From Nonomuraea indica (lineage in GTDB: Bacteria > Actinomycetota > Actinomycetes > Streptosporangiales > Streptosporangiaceae), in the NCBI RefSeq assembly GCF_002850745.1, contig NZ_KZ559466.1:394682-458681 (forward strand): a stretch of DNA of 64,000 nt, read 5' to 3'. The translations under genes were made by a program, and so were the position numbers. Below are positions 20,700 through 28,705 of this stretch, one piece after another (position 1 is the stretch's first letter; the number at the start of each line of letters is the position of its first letter). The notes under the pieces are model-generated. The model searched no databases, was not told the DNA's origin, and saw only the letters and a program-made list of their open reading frames with translations.

Positions 20700-22544
20700 T
20701 CAGCGGCAGCCCGTTCCCCGCCAGGACGTCCAGCCCTTCGACGGGCCTCCTTCGCCCGTGGCGGTCCAGCCCGCGGGAGGCGGACCGGCCGCGGGCGGCA
20801 CGATCGCCGTGCAGGCGCCCGCCGGCGGAGCCTGACGGGCGCCGTCGTACTTCTCCAGCCTCGTCCACCAGACGCGGTGGGCGAGCGGGAGCCAGACGTT
20901 CCACTTCACCCGGGTGTCCACCGCGACCCGGCCAGGGCCCGGGGCGGGCAGCCAGTCGCGGCCGGTCGCCGGAGCCGACGCGGGGGCCAGGTGCACGACG
21001 AACGCGACGGTGACCGCAGCCAGTCCTGCCGCCGGCGCCCACCCCTTCGCCGAGGGCCACGGGAGCGTGGCGAGGGCGGCGAGCGCGGCGAGCAGCGCCA
21101 GGGCGGTCAGGGAGGCGGCGGCCATGTCCAACCGGTCGCGCACCCCGCTCAGGAAGATCACCTCGGGGAAGTCGAAGGCGATGAAGGCGTACCGGGAGAG
21201 CCGGTCCCCGGCGTGCCACGCGGCCAGGCCGCCCGTCACCCCTCCCAGCACCGCCGCGGCGGCCGCGAGCCCGGCGATGGCCGGGCGCCGGGCGCGGGCC
21301 AGGACGCCGAGTCCGACCAGCGTCCACGCCACGGCGACGCACGCTAGGTAACGGCCGTAGGCGTAGTTGCCGACCCGATGCTCGTCGGGCAGCGCGGCGG
21401 ACGAGGCGTACGCGATGCCCAAGGTGACGGCCAGCAGCGCCACGGCCGTGACCCGGTGCGCGGAGGAGACCGCCCGGCCGGCTCCCCGTACGGCGGCGAT
21501 GGCGGCGGCGGCCAGGCCGATCCCGGCCAGCCCCCAGGTGCCCACGATCAGGTTCCAGAGCTGTCCGGCCGCCCCGGACAACGCCCGTACCTGCCCGTCG
21601 AGGCCCGCCAGCCGCGAGACCAGGATGCCGGACAGGTCGCGCGCGCCGCCCGGGTAGATCGCGGCGGCCAGTGCGCTGTTGAGCACCGTGCCCGCCGTGG
21701 CCACGGCCGCCGCCACGGCCAGCGACGCCAGCCCGGCCCGGCGCGGAACCCGCCGCGAGACCAGCAGCCCGCCCACCACGACGACCGACACCGCCAGCAC
21801 CACCATGCCCCGCATGTGCACCGTCGCCGCGAACCCAGCCAGTCCCCCGGCGGCCAGCCCCGCCCGCACACCCGCATCCCGGCCGCGCCCGCGCCGCATG
21901 ATCCGGCACCGCAGCCGGCACCGCAGCCGGCACCCCGTCCCGCACCACCCGGTCCCTTCCCGCCCGGTCTCATCCCGCCCGGTCCCATCCCGCCCGGTTC
22001 CGCCCTGTTCCGGACCCGCGCCCGCCAGGTCGTGCAGCGCCAGCAGCCATCCCAGAAGCAGCGTCGGCAGGATCGCGTCGGCGAGCGCCAGCCCGGAGAA
22101 CAGCAGCAGCGACGGCGCGGCCCCCGCCACGAACGCCAGGCCCAGCGCGGCGCCCCGCCCGACGGCCAGCCGCCGCAGCACCAGGTACGCCAGCGGGAAC
22201 GCCGTGGCCGCCACCATGGACCCCACCGCCACCACCAGCCGGTAGACCGTGGCGGGGTCGGCGGTCACCCAGTGGATCGGCGCCAGCAGCAGCGCGTATC
22301 CGCCCTGGTAGAACGTGGACCCGGTGAGGTCCGCCCCGGGCCCGCCGGCCAGCCACCGGGCGGCGAGGAGGTAGCCGGTCTCGTCGGGGTTGGCCACCGG
22401 ACCCGTGTGGTACCTGAACAGCCATGACCGCAACAGCAGCTGCGCGACCCACCCGCCGGCGAGCGCCCACCCCCACCGGCGGTCCGGCGCGGCGGGACGG
22501 GCGACAGGCGGCGGCCTCAGGCGGGCGACGGGTGTGGACAGCAT
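20700..22544 (-). CDS. GT-C-like polytopic membrane protein
   Basis: 614 residues with roughly ten or more hydrophobic segments. The first loop has an acidic pair in ANPDETGYLLAARWL, where GT-C glycosyltransferases place their catalytic Asp/Glu. This suggests a polyprenyl-phosphate-sugar-dependent glycosyltransferase, but no family-level match is certain. ATG 22544 is preferred over a start at 22628. A loop at about residues 190-235 holds an expanded Gly/Thr/Arg and Cys/Arg repeat (DNA 21895-22015) absent from ordinary members. It ends close to a 13-bp repeat. Confidence 0.6.
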   Translation of the reverse strand: MLSTPVARLRPPPVARPAAPDRRWGWALAGGWVAQLLLRSWLFRYHTGPVANPDETGYLLAARWLAGGPGADLTGSTFYQGGYALLLAPIHWVTADPATVYRLVVAVGSMVAATAFPLAYLVLRRLAVGRGAALGLAFVAGAAPSLLLFSGLALADAILPTLLLGWLLALHDLAGAGPEQGGTGRDGTGRDETGREGTGWCGTGCRLRCRLRCRIMRRGRGRDAGVRAGLAAGGLAGFAATVHMRGMVVLAVSVVVVGGLLVSRRVPRRAGLASLAVAAAVATAGTVLNSALAAAIYPGGARDLSGILVSRLAGLDGQVRALSGAAGQLWNLIVGTWGLAGIGLAAAAIAAVRGAGRAVSSAHRVTAVALLAVTLGIAYASSAALPDEHRVGNYAYGRYLACVAVAWTLVGLGVLARARRPAIAGLAAAAAVLGGVTGGLAAWHAGDRLSRYAFIAFDFPEVIFLSGVRDRLDMAAASLTALALLAALAALATLPWPSAKGWAPAAGLAAVTVAFVVHLAPASAPATGRDWLPAPGPGRVAVDTRVKWNVWLPLAHRVWWTRLEKYDGARQAPPAGACTAIVPPAAGPPPAGWTATGEGGPSKGWTSWRGTGCR

Positions 22545-22648
22545 GGTTCTCCCCCGGATGCTCCGGGCCGGGGCGGCCCCGGCCTCGGGCATGGGAGTCC
22601 AGCAGGAGGTGGATAACCCTCCCGTCACCAGAAGGGGTTATCCAGACG

Positions 22649-23590
22649 TTATGTCCGCCCGGTCCAGCCGCTCCCCCGGCCTCGACCCCGGAGGTCCCGC
22701 GCGGTCTCCAGGAGGCCGGCCACCAGCGGCGAGGAGTCGTCGCGGCGGTGGCACAACGCGACCGTCGTGCGCGCGGTGCCGGGCGTGACGCGCCGGTAGG
22801 CCACGCCCGCCAGCCGGACGCGGCGGATGCCCGCCGGCGCCAGCGACACCCCGAGCCCGGCCTCGACCAGCGCCGAGACCGTCTGCCACTCCACCGCCCG
22901 CTGCCGCACGCGCGGCTCGAACCCGGCCTGCCGGCACACCTCGACGATCCGGTCGTGGAAGGCCGGCCCGGCGGCCCGCGGCAGCAGCACGAACGGCTCG
23001 CCGGCCAGCGCGGCGACGGGGAGAACGCGCCGGGCGGCGAGCGGGTGACCGGCGGGCAGCACGGCGACGAACGGCTCCGACAGCACCGGCTCGGCCACCA
23101 GGTCGTCGTCGTCCGGCGGCTCGCGCAGCAGCCCGACGTCGAGACCGCCCTCGCGGAGCGCGGCGGCCTGCGGCGCGCTGGTCATCTCGCGGATCTCCAG
23201 CTCGACGCCGGGGTGGCGGTCTCCGTAGACGCGCACGATCCTCGGCAGGACGGTGAGCGCCAGCGACGCCGCGAAGCCGATCCGCAACCGGCCCGCCTGC
23301 CCGCTGCCCGTGCGGCGGGCCGCGTCGAGCCCGGCGGCCACCTCGTCCAGCGCCCGCCGGGCGGCGGGCAGCAGCTCCCGCCCGGCCGGGGTGAGGGCGA
23401 TCCGGCCGCCGGGCCCGCGCCTGCCCCGCTCGAACAGCGGGTGCCCCACCCGGCGCTCCAGACGGCCGATCTGCTGGCTCAGCGGCGGCTGGGCGATGCC
23501 CAGCCGTTCGGCGGCGCGCCCGAAGTGGAGCTCCTCCGCGAGCACGGCGAAGGCGTGCAGCTGGTGGAGAGCAAGCTCGGGCCGGTCCAT
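22649..23590 (-). CDS. LysR-family transcriptional regulator
   Basis: 313-residue LTTR with N-terminal winged HTH (LHQLHAFAVLAEELHFGRAAERLGIAQPPLSQQIGRLE) and a periplasmic-binding-like effector domain. It is divergent from ridA with a 95-base spacer holding a TCCAA-N6-TTGGA inverted repeat. LTTRs usually control the divergent neighbour, so ridA is the likely target. Confidence 0.92.
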   Translation of the reverse strand: MDRPELALHQLHAFAVLAEELHFGRAAERLGIAQPPLSQQIGRLERRVGHPLFERGRRGPGGRIALTPAGRELLPAARRALDEVAAGLDAARRTGSGQAGRLRIGFAASLALTVLPRIVRVYGDRHPGVELEIREMTSAPQAAALREGGLDVGLLREPPDDDDLVAEPVLSEPFVAVLPAGHPLAARRVLPVAALAGEPFVLLPRAAGPAFHDRIVEVCRQAGFEPRVRQRAVEWQTVSALVEAGLGVSLAPAGIRRVRLAGVAYRRVTPGTARTTVALCHRRDDSSPLVAGLLETARDLRGRGRGSGWTGRT

Positions 23591-23614
23591 ACGCCGAGAG
23601 ATATCACACCGCTC

Positions 23615-23630
23615 TCCAATGCGTCTTGGA
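23615..23630. promoter_or_regulatory. Candidate LysR operator
   Basis: Perfect inverted repeat TCCAA-TGCGTC-TTGGA in the lysR/ridA spacer, 25 bases from the lysR start and 56 from ridA. It is the only clear dyad in the spacer. Confidence 0.4.
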
Positions 23631-23685
23631 CGTATCGCGGCCAGGTCGCCTACCGTTCCCAGACGTGAGAGAACGACGTGCGATC

Positions 23686-24096
23686 ATGAGCGGTTCCGTG
23701 TTCGAGGAGCGGATCGGGTACGCCCGGGCGGTCGTGGACGGCGACCGCGTCCACGTGTCGGGGACGACCGGGTTCGACTACGCGACCATGACGATCTCCG
23801 ACGACGTGGTCGAGCAGGCCGAGCAGTGCCTGCGCAACATCGGCGCCGCGCTGGAGGCGGCCGGCTGCTCGTTCGCCGACGTGGTCCGGGTCCGCTACCT
23901 GCTGACCGACCGCGACGACTTCGAGCCGTGCTGGCCGGTCCTGCGCCGCTTCTTCGGCGAGGTGCGGCCGGCCGCGACGATGCTCGTGTGCGGGCTGGCC
24001 GACCCGCGCATGAAGATCGAGATCGAGGTGGACGCGGCCCGCCCGTGGACGCCGGACGGCCGCGATGACCCGGCCGCCGGTCCGCCCGCCGCCTGA
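23686..24096 (+). CDS. RidA-family protein
   Basis: 136-residue member of the YjgF/RidA family; canonical members hydrolyse reactive 2-aminoacrylate and other imines. The conserved C-terminal arginine lies in GLADPRMKIEIEVDA, and the GTTGFDY and RVRYLLTDRDDF segments are typical. A Pro/Ala tail follows. Divergent from a LysR gene. The exact imine substrate is unknown. Confidence 0.88.
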   Translation: MSGSVFEERIGYARAVVDGDRVHVSGTTGFDYATMTISDDVVEQAEQCLRNIGAALEAAGCSFADVVRVRYLLTDRDDFEPCWPVLRRFFGEVRPAATMLVCGLADPRMKIEIEVDAARPWTPDGRDDPAAGPPAA

Positions 24097-24245
24097 TCGC
24101 CGGTCGCCGGACTGCCGGGCGCCCCGGACGCGGACGCCGGCTGATCCACCGGTAACCTCCGTGCCGGGCGGCGACCCCCGGCACGCTGCCGGAGGGCCCC
24201 GTCGTCCCGCTGTCCCGCACGACGACGAATGGGCGAGAATCCCCC

Positions 24246-25229
24246 GTGAACTACGAACGCCAGCCGTACCGGCGCTGCGGCAGGAGCGGCCTGCGGCTCC
24301 CCGCGATCTCTCTTGGCCTGTGGCACAACTTCGGCGCCGACAGGCCGCTCGACGGCCAGCGGGCCATCGTCCGCAAGGCGCTCGACCTCGGCATCACCCA
24401 CTTCGACATCGCCGACAGGTACGGCCCGCCGTTCGGCGCGGCCGAGTCGGCGTTCGGCGCCATCCACCGCCAGGACCTGCGCGGCCTGCGCGACGAGATC
24501 GTGGTCACCACCAAGGGCCGCAACCCCATGTGGGAGGGCCCGTACGGCGAGGGCAACACCCGCAAGCACCTGCTCGCCACGCTCGACCGGTCGCTGCGAC
24601 GGCTCGGCCTCGACTTCGTGGACATCTTCTACCTGCACCGCGACGACGAGGAGACGTCGCTGGAGGAGCAGGTCGGCACGCTCGACCACATCGTGCGCTC
24701 CGGCCGCGCCCTGTACGTCGGCGTCTCCAACTACTCGCCGGAGCGCACGGCGGAGGTGTCCCGGATGCTGCGCGAGCTGGGCACCCCGCTGCTGGTGCAC
24801 CAGCCGCCCTACTCCCTGCTCAACCGGGGCATCGAGCAATCGCTGCTCGGCGTGCTGGAGCGGGAGGGCGTGGGCTGCGTGGTCTACTCGCCGCTGGCGC
24901 AGGGCCTGCTGACGGACCGCTACCTGGACGGCATCCCGGCGGACTCGCGGGCCGCCGAGGGCCGCTTCCTCACCCCGGACCGGGTCACCCCGGAAGTGCT
25001 GTCGTTCGTCCGCGCGCTCGGCGCGATCGCCGAGGCACGCGGTCAGACGGTCGCCCAGCTCGCGCTGGCGTGGGCGCTGCGTGACGAGCGGGTCACCTCG
25101 GTGCTGGTCGGCGCGTCCAGCCCCGCCCAGCTGGAGGCGAACGTGGCGGCGGTGGACCGGCTCGACTTCACCGGCGACGAGCTGGCCGCCATCGACGCGG
25201 CGGCCAAGGAGGCCGGCGTCACCGCCTAG
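24246..25229 (+). CDS. Aldo/keto reductase (YghZ/MgrA type)
   Basis: 327-residue NADPH-dependent reductase. Catalytic tetrad: Asp and Tyr in HFDIADRYG, Lys in VVTTKGRN and His in FYLHRDDEE. The RNPMWEGPYGEGNTRKHLL insertion is typical of the YghZ/methylglyoxal-reductase branch. GTG 24246 gives an N-terminus matching the family (YRRCGRSGLRLPAISLG). It stands alone, with 149 bases to ridA and a terminator after it. Confidence 0.9.
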   Translation: MNYERQPYRRCGRSGLRLPAISLGLWHNFGADRPLDGQRAIVRKALDLGITHFDIADRYGPPFGAAESAFGAIHRQDLRGLRDEIVVTTKGRNPMWEGPYGEGNTRKHLLATLDRSLRRLGLDFVDIFYLHRDDEETSLEEQVGTLDHIVRSGRALYVGVSNYSPERTAEVSRMLRELGTPLLVHQPPYSLLNRGIEQSLLGVLEREGVGCVVYSPLAQGLLTDRYLDGIPADSRAAEGRFLTPDRVTPEVLSFVRALGAIAEARGQTVAQLALAWALRDERVTSVLVGASSPAQLEANVAAVDRLDFTGDELAAIDAAAKEAGVTA

Positions 25230-25250
25230 GCGTCACCCGCCTGGGGCTCC

Positions 25251-25279
25251 GCACCGGGCCCGCACGCGGGCCCGGGTGC
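25251..25279. terminator. Bidirectional terminator
   Basis: GCACCGGGCCC / GGGCCCGGGTGC stem with one bulged base and a 6-base loop, between the convergent aldo/keto reductase and L,D-transpeptidase genes. Confidence 0.7.
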
Positions 25280-25296
25280 GCCTCGGCGGGCTCGCG

Positions 25297-26178
25297 TCAT
25301 GCCCTCCTGAACGCCCCGCGCACGTGCACCGGCACGCCCTTGCCCAGCATGCCGGGCAGCACCTCGGCCACGTTCATGGGCAGCCGGACGCACCCGTGCG
25401 AAGCGGGGTACAGCGGCACCGACAGCGCACCGTGGAACGCGATCCCGCCGTTGAAGAAGATCGGGTTGTACAGCTGGCCGAGGTAGGACTTGTGCCAGCC
25501 CGACTTGCGCCACGTCGTCTTGTAGTCGCCCGTGGGCGTGCGGGCCGAGCCGCAGAAGCGCTGCCTCTTGCCCTGCCAGACGCTGGTCTCGCAGTACGGC
25601 ACGCCGCTGCCCGAGGAGATGTGGCTGATCAGCTTCGGCTGCCCGGCCACGTACAGGACCATGATCTGCGTGGTGAGGTTCACCTCGGCGCGGGTGGCCT
25701 TGCCGTTCCTGACCAGCACCTTCGGAGCTCTGGGACGCTCGAGTGCCCGCCAGGTGGACGTGGCGACCGTGCTGCTCGGCCTGATGCCGTTCACCTTCTG
25801 GAACGCCCACACGGCCATGAGCGTCGTCCCTCCGTACCGGCCGTCGGCCTTGCCCGGCCGGTAGCCCAGCTCGGCCAGGCGCCGCTGCAGCGCCTCGACG
25901 GCCTCGCCCTTGGCGCCGAGCTTCAGCCGCTTCGGCGCGCTCAGCGGGGCCGACCAGGCCGCCGTGCCACCCTGCCGGGCCTCGGCCGTCTGGAGGACAC
26001 CGGTGGTGGCCTCGGCGGCGACGGTGACCGCGGGCCGGACGGCGGCGGCAGGCGGCGCCGCCTGCGCGGCCCCCGCTCCGGCTCCGGCCACGAGGCCCGT
26101 GCCGAATCCCGCACCGGCGAGCACGACGGCGCCCGCGGCCGCGAGTGCGACCACACGTGGTGCGCCCACCCGAATCAC
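25297..26178 (-). CDS. L,D-transpeptidase with peptidoglycan-binding domain
   Basis: 293-residue exported cell-wall enzyme that forms 3-3 cross-links. It has an N-terminal hydrophobic signal (LAAAGAVVLAGAGFGTGLVAG), a PG_binding_1 domain (EAVEALQRRLAELGYRPG) near residue 85, and a YkuD domain with the catalytic motif SHGCVRLPM at about residue 263. GTG 26178 is the annotated start; GTG 26169 is a close alternative. Monocistronic. Confidence 0.93.
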   Translation of the reverse strand: MIRVGAPRVVALAAAGAVVLAGAGFGTGLVAGAGAGAAQAAPPAAAVRPAVTVAAEATTGVLQTAEARQGGTAAWSAPLSAPKRLKLGAKGEAVEALQRRLAELGYRPGKADGRYGGTTLMAVWAFQKVNGIRPSSTVATSTWRALERPRAPKVLVRNGKATRAEVNLTTQIMVLYVAGQPKLISHISSGSGVPYCETSVWQGKRQRFCGSARTPTGDYKTTWRKSGWHKSYLGQLYNPIFFNGGIAFHGALSVPLYPASHGCVRLPMNVAEVLPGMLGKGVPVHVRGAFRRA

Positions 26179-26262
26179 CCCTCATCTCAACGATCAAGTC
26201 AAAGGACCCTATACCAACACCATGCACGGTAAAGCCGCGCTCAATCGCTTTAGAGTGTCCGC

Positions 26263-26763
26263 ATGTCCGAGAAGTTCTCCCGCGCGGGCGGGGTGCCGCT
26301 GCCTTCCAACGCCGTCATCGTCCAGTCCGCGCTGCGCGAGCTCGGGGCGGGCGGCGAGATCGTCGTGCTGCCCGAGAAGGCCCCCACCGCCGCCACCGCC
26401 GCGGCCCAGCTGGGCTGCGAGGTCGGGGCGATCGCCAACAGTCTCGTCTTCGACGCCGACGGCACCCCGCTGCTCGTGCTCACGAGCGGCGCGCACCGCG
26501 TGGACGTCGACCTGGTCGCCCGTACGGCGGGCGTCGGCACGGTACGGCGGGCCACCCCCGAGTTCGTCCGGCAGGCGACGGGCCAGCCGATCGGCGGGGT
26601 CGCCCCCGTCGGGCACCCGTCGCCGGTCCGGACGCTGGTCGACAACTGGCTGGGCAAGCACGAGATCGTGTGGGCCGCGGGCGGGCATCCGCACACGGTG
26701 TTCCCCACGACGTTCGAGGAGTTGGTCCGCATCACCGGGGGCGCCCCCGTGGACGTCGAGTAG
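26263..26763 (+). CDS. YbaK/ProX-type aminoacyl-tRNA deacylase
   Basis: 166-residue editing-domain protein of the YbaK/EbsC fold, whose members clear mis-charged tRNA (Cys-tRNAPro in characterised cases). It shows the conserved strand GAIANSLVFDADGTPLLVLTSG and the GVAPVGHP and HTVFPTTFEEL segments. It is followed 1 base later by a GNAT gene, forming a two-gene operon. Substrate tRNA is inferred from family only. Confidence 0.88.
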   Translation: MSEKFSRAGGVPLPSNAVIVQSALRELGAGGEIVVLPEKAPTAATAAAQLGCEVGAIANSLVFDADGTPLLVLTSGAHRVDVDLVARTAGVGTVRRATPEFVRQATGQPIGGVAPVGHPSPVRTLVDNWLGKHEIVWAAGGHPHTVFPTTFEELVRITGGAPVDVE

Positions 26764-26764
26764 C

Positions 26765-27352
26765 GTGCGCGAGGTGATCGAGTTCCGCGGCGGCGGGCCC
26801 GTCGAGTTCGGCGAGCGGCTGGACACGGTGATGGACATCTACACCGCCGCCATGCGCCCACCGCCCGAACAGATCACCGGTCGCACCACCATCATGCGCA
26901 ATCACGCCACTTATCCCCGTTTTCAGTGCTATTTCGCGGAGCTACGGGAAATTTCTGACATGTCGCTCGGGGCGCGGCCGGCGCCACGCGTCGTGGGATT
27001 CGCGTACGGGTTCCACGGCGCGCCCGGCCAGTGGTGGCACGACGTGGTCCACCGGGCGCTGGAGGACCGCGCCGGACGCGAGGCGGCCGACGCCTGGCTG
27101 GGCGACGCGTTCGAACTGGCCGAGATCCACGTGCACCCCGACCACCAGGGCAAGGGGATCGGCCGGGCGATGATCACGACGCTCTGCGCGGGCCGGCCCG
27201 AACGCTCGGCCGTGCTGTCCACGCACGACCGGCCCACCGCCGCCCGCCACCTCTACGCCGCCATGGGCTTCACGGACCTGCTCAGCCGGTACGTCTTCCC
27301 CGGCGGTTACGAGGAGTACGCGATCGTCGGCCGGCCACTGCCGCTGACCTGA
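26765..27352 (+). CDS. GNAT-family N-acetyltransferase
   Basis: 195-residue acetyltransferase. The acetyl-CoA P-loop is HPDHQGKGIGRAM at about residues 121-133, followed by the C-terminal YAAMGFTDL strand. GTG 26765 follows the ybaK stop by one base, giving close coupling; longer in-frame extension upstream overlaps ybaK and is rejected. Substrate unknown. Confidence 0.85.
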   Translation: MREVIEFRGGGPVEFGERLDTVMDIYTAAMRPPPEQITGRTTIMRNHATYPRFQCYFAELREISDMSLGARPAPRVVGFAYGFHGAPGQWWHDVVHRALEDRAGREAADAWLGDAFELAEIHVHPDHQGKGIGRAMITTLCAGRPERSAVLSTHDRPTAARHLYAAMGFTDLLSRYVFPGGYEEYAIVGRPLPLT

Positions 27353-27463
27353 CACCGGGCACCCATGGTAAAGCCTTGACCTGCCGGTTTGGCCTCCATG
27401 ACGGACGGGCACAACCGAACACGTAAGGTAACGGACGCTTTACCCCGCGTCTGCCCACCCCAG

Positions 27464-27502
27464 CCCGCCACCCGCCGGGTCCCCCTGCGGGCGGGTGGCG
27501 GG
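27464..27502. terminator. Bidirectional terminator between GNAT and metF
   Basis: CCCGCCACCCGCC (27464-27476) pairs perfectly with GGCGGGTGGCGGG (27490-27502). It serves the convergent GNAT gene and, beyond the 39-bp repeat array, metF. Confidence 0.75.
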
Positions 27503-27513
27503 ACCCCGGCCGA

Positions 27514-27708
27514 TCGTCCCGCGCAGCGGAAGCCTCAGGCGTTCACGGCCCGTCGTCCCACGCACCGTGAGCCTCAGGCCGTCACCGCAGACCGTCCCGC
27601 GCAACGTGAGCGTCAGGCGGTCACCGCCGAGCCTCCCGCGCAACCTGAGCGTCAGGCGGTCACCGCCCATCGTCCCGCGCGATGCGAGCCTCAGGCGGTC
27701 ACGGCCTC
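27514..27708. repeat. Five 39-bp tandem repeats that include the metF stop codon
   Basis: The marker TCAGGC recurs at 27535, 27574, 27613, 27652 and 27691, an exact 39-base period. Units two to five share cores such as GTCCCGCGCAACGTGAG and TCAGGCGGTCAC. On the minus strand the unit at 27691 is the end of metF (...Val-Thr-Ala-stop), and each further unit repeats that stop in the same frame. So the metF 3' end appears amplified into its trailer. Confidence 0.9.
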
Positions 27709-28614
27709 CGCGTGCGACAGGCGCTGGAAGACCTCGCGCGAGGCGCTCGACCGGTTGAAGGTGATGAAGTGGATGCCCGGCGCCCCCTCGTCGAGCAGCC
27801 GCTGGCACAGCTCGGCCCCGTGGTCGATGCCCAGCTCGCGCACTGCCGCGGGGTCGTGGGCCACGGCCTCGAAACGGGCCGCCACGTCGGGCGGGAACGG
27901 CGCGCCCGACAGCTGCTCCGACCGCGCGATCGTGCTCATCTGCGTGACCGGCATGATGCACGGGATGATCGGCGTGTCGCAGCCCTGGGCCGCCACCCGG
28001 TCGCGCAGCCGCAGGTAGTCCTCCGCCTGGAAGAACATCTGCGTGATCGCGAAGTCGGCGCCGGCCCGGCACTTGCGCACGAAGTAGTCGGTGTCGGACT
28101 CGATGGACGGCGAGCGCGGGTGCTTGTAGGGGAACGCGGCCACGCCGACGCAGAAGTCGCCCGCCTGCCGGATCAGCCGCACCAGCTCCTCGGCGTAGAG
28201 GACACCCTCGGGGTGCCTGACCCACTCGCCGGTCGGGTCGCCGGGCGGGTCACCGCGCACGGCCAGGATGTTGCGCACCCCCGCGTCGGCGAACCGGCCC
28301 ACCAGGTGGCGCAGCTCGCGCACGGAGTGGTTGACCGCCGTGAAGTGGGCCACGGGCGTCAGCGTGGTGCCGTGGGCCAGCCGCTCGACGATGTCGACCG
28401 TGCGGTCACGAGTGGAACCGCCCGCGCCGTAGGTCACCGAGACGAACGTCGGGCGCAGGGCCTCGAGCTCCCTGATCGCCCGCCACAGCTGGCGCTCCCC
28501 CTCGTCGGTCTTCGGGGGGAAGAACTCGAAGGAGAACGAGCGCCCGCCTGCGGCGAGGAGCTCGCGGACGGTGGGGACGCGATCGGGGAGGACGGATGGT
28601 CGACCAAGGGCCAT
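27691..28614 (-). CDS. metF: 5,10-methylenetetrahydrofolate reductase
   Basis: Reduces methylene-THF to methyl-THF for methionine synthesis. The 307-residue FAD barrel has FSFEFFPPKTDEGE near residue 27, VSVTYGAGGSTRD, and VRGDPP. ATG 28614 gives the family N-terminus. It is divergent from a polyprenyl synthase gene. Its last codons lie in the 39-bp repeat array. The promoter spacer holds a near-palindrome, AGGTC-AGGGTACCCC-GACCT, at 28616-28635. Confidence 0.94.
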   Translation of the reverse strand: MALGRPSVLPDRVPTVRELLAAGGRSFSFEFFPPKTDEGERQLWRAIRELEALRPTFVSVTYGAGGSTRDRTVDIVERLAHGTTLTPVAHFTAVNHSVRELRHLVGRFADAGVRNILAVRGDPPGDPTGEWVRHPEGVLYAEELVRLIRQAGDFCVGVAAFPYKHPRSPSIESDTDYFVRKCRAGADFAITQMFFQAEDYLRLRDRVAAQGCDTPIIPCIMPVTQMSTIARSEQLSGAPFPPDVAARFEAVAHDPAAVRELGIDHGAELCQRLLDEGAPGIHFITFNRSSASREVFQRLSHAEAVTA

Positions 28615-28615
28615 G

Positions 28616-28698
28616 AGGTCAGGGTACCCCGACCTGTCCCGCACCAGCGGTCCCAGAGGAACCTGCAGATCCTGCTTCGGGCGCGCGACCACTAGTCT
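28616..28698. promoter_or_regulatory. metF / polyprenyl synthase divergent promoter region
   Basis: Contains the 20-base near-palindrome AGGTC-AGGGTACCCC-GACCT (28616-28635) touching the metF start, and TAGTCT (28693-28698), a -10-like hexamer that would start transcription at ATG 28706. No convincing -35 was found. Operator function is a guess from symmetry and position. Confidence 0.35.
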
Positions 28699-28705
28699 CA
28701 TGCAC

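Noticed and set aside
27514..27708. Possible CRISPR array at the 39-bp repeats
   Set aside because: Units are contiguous with no unique spacers, overlap a coding end, and no cas genes are present.
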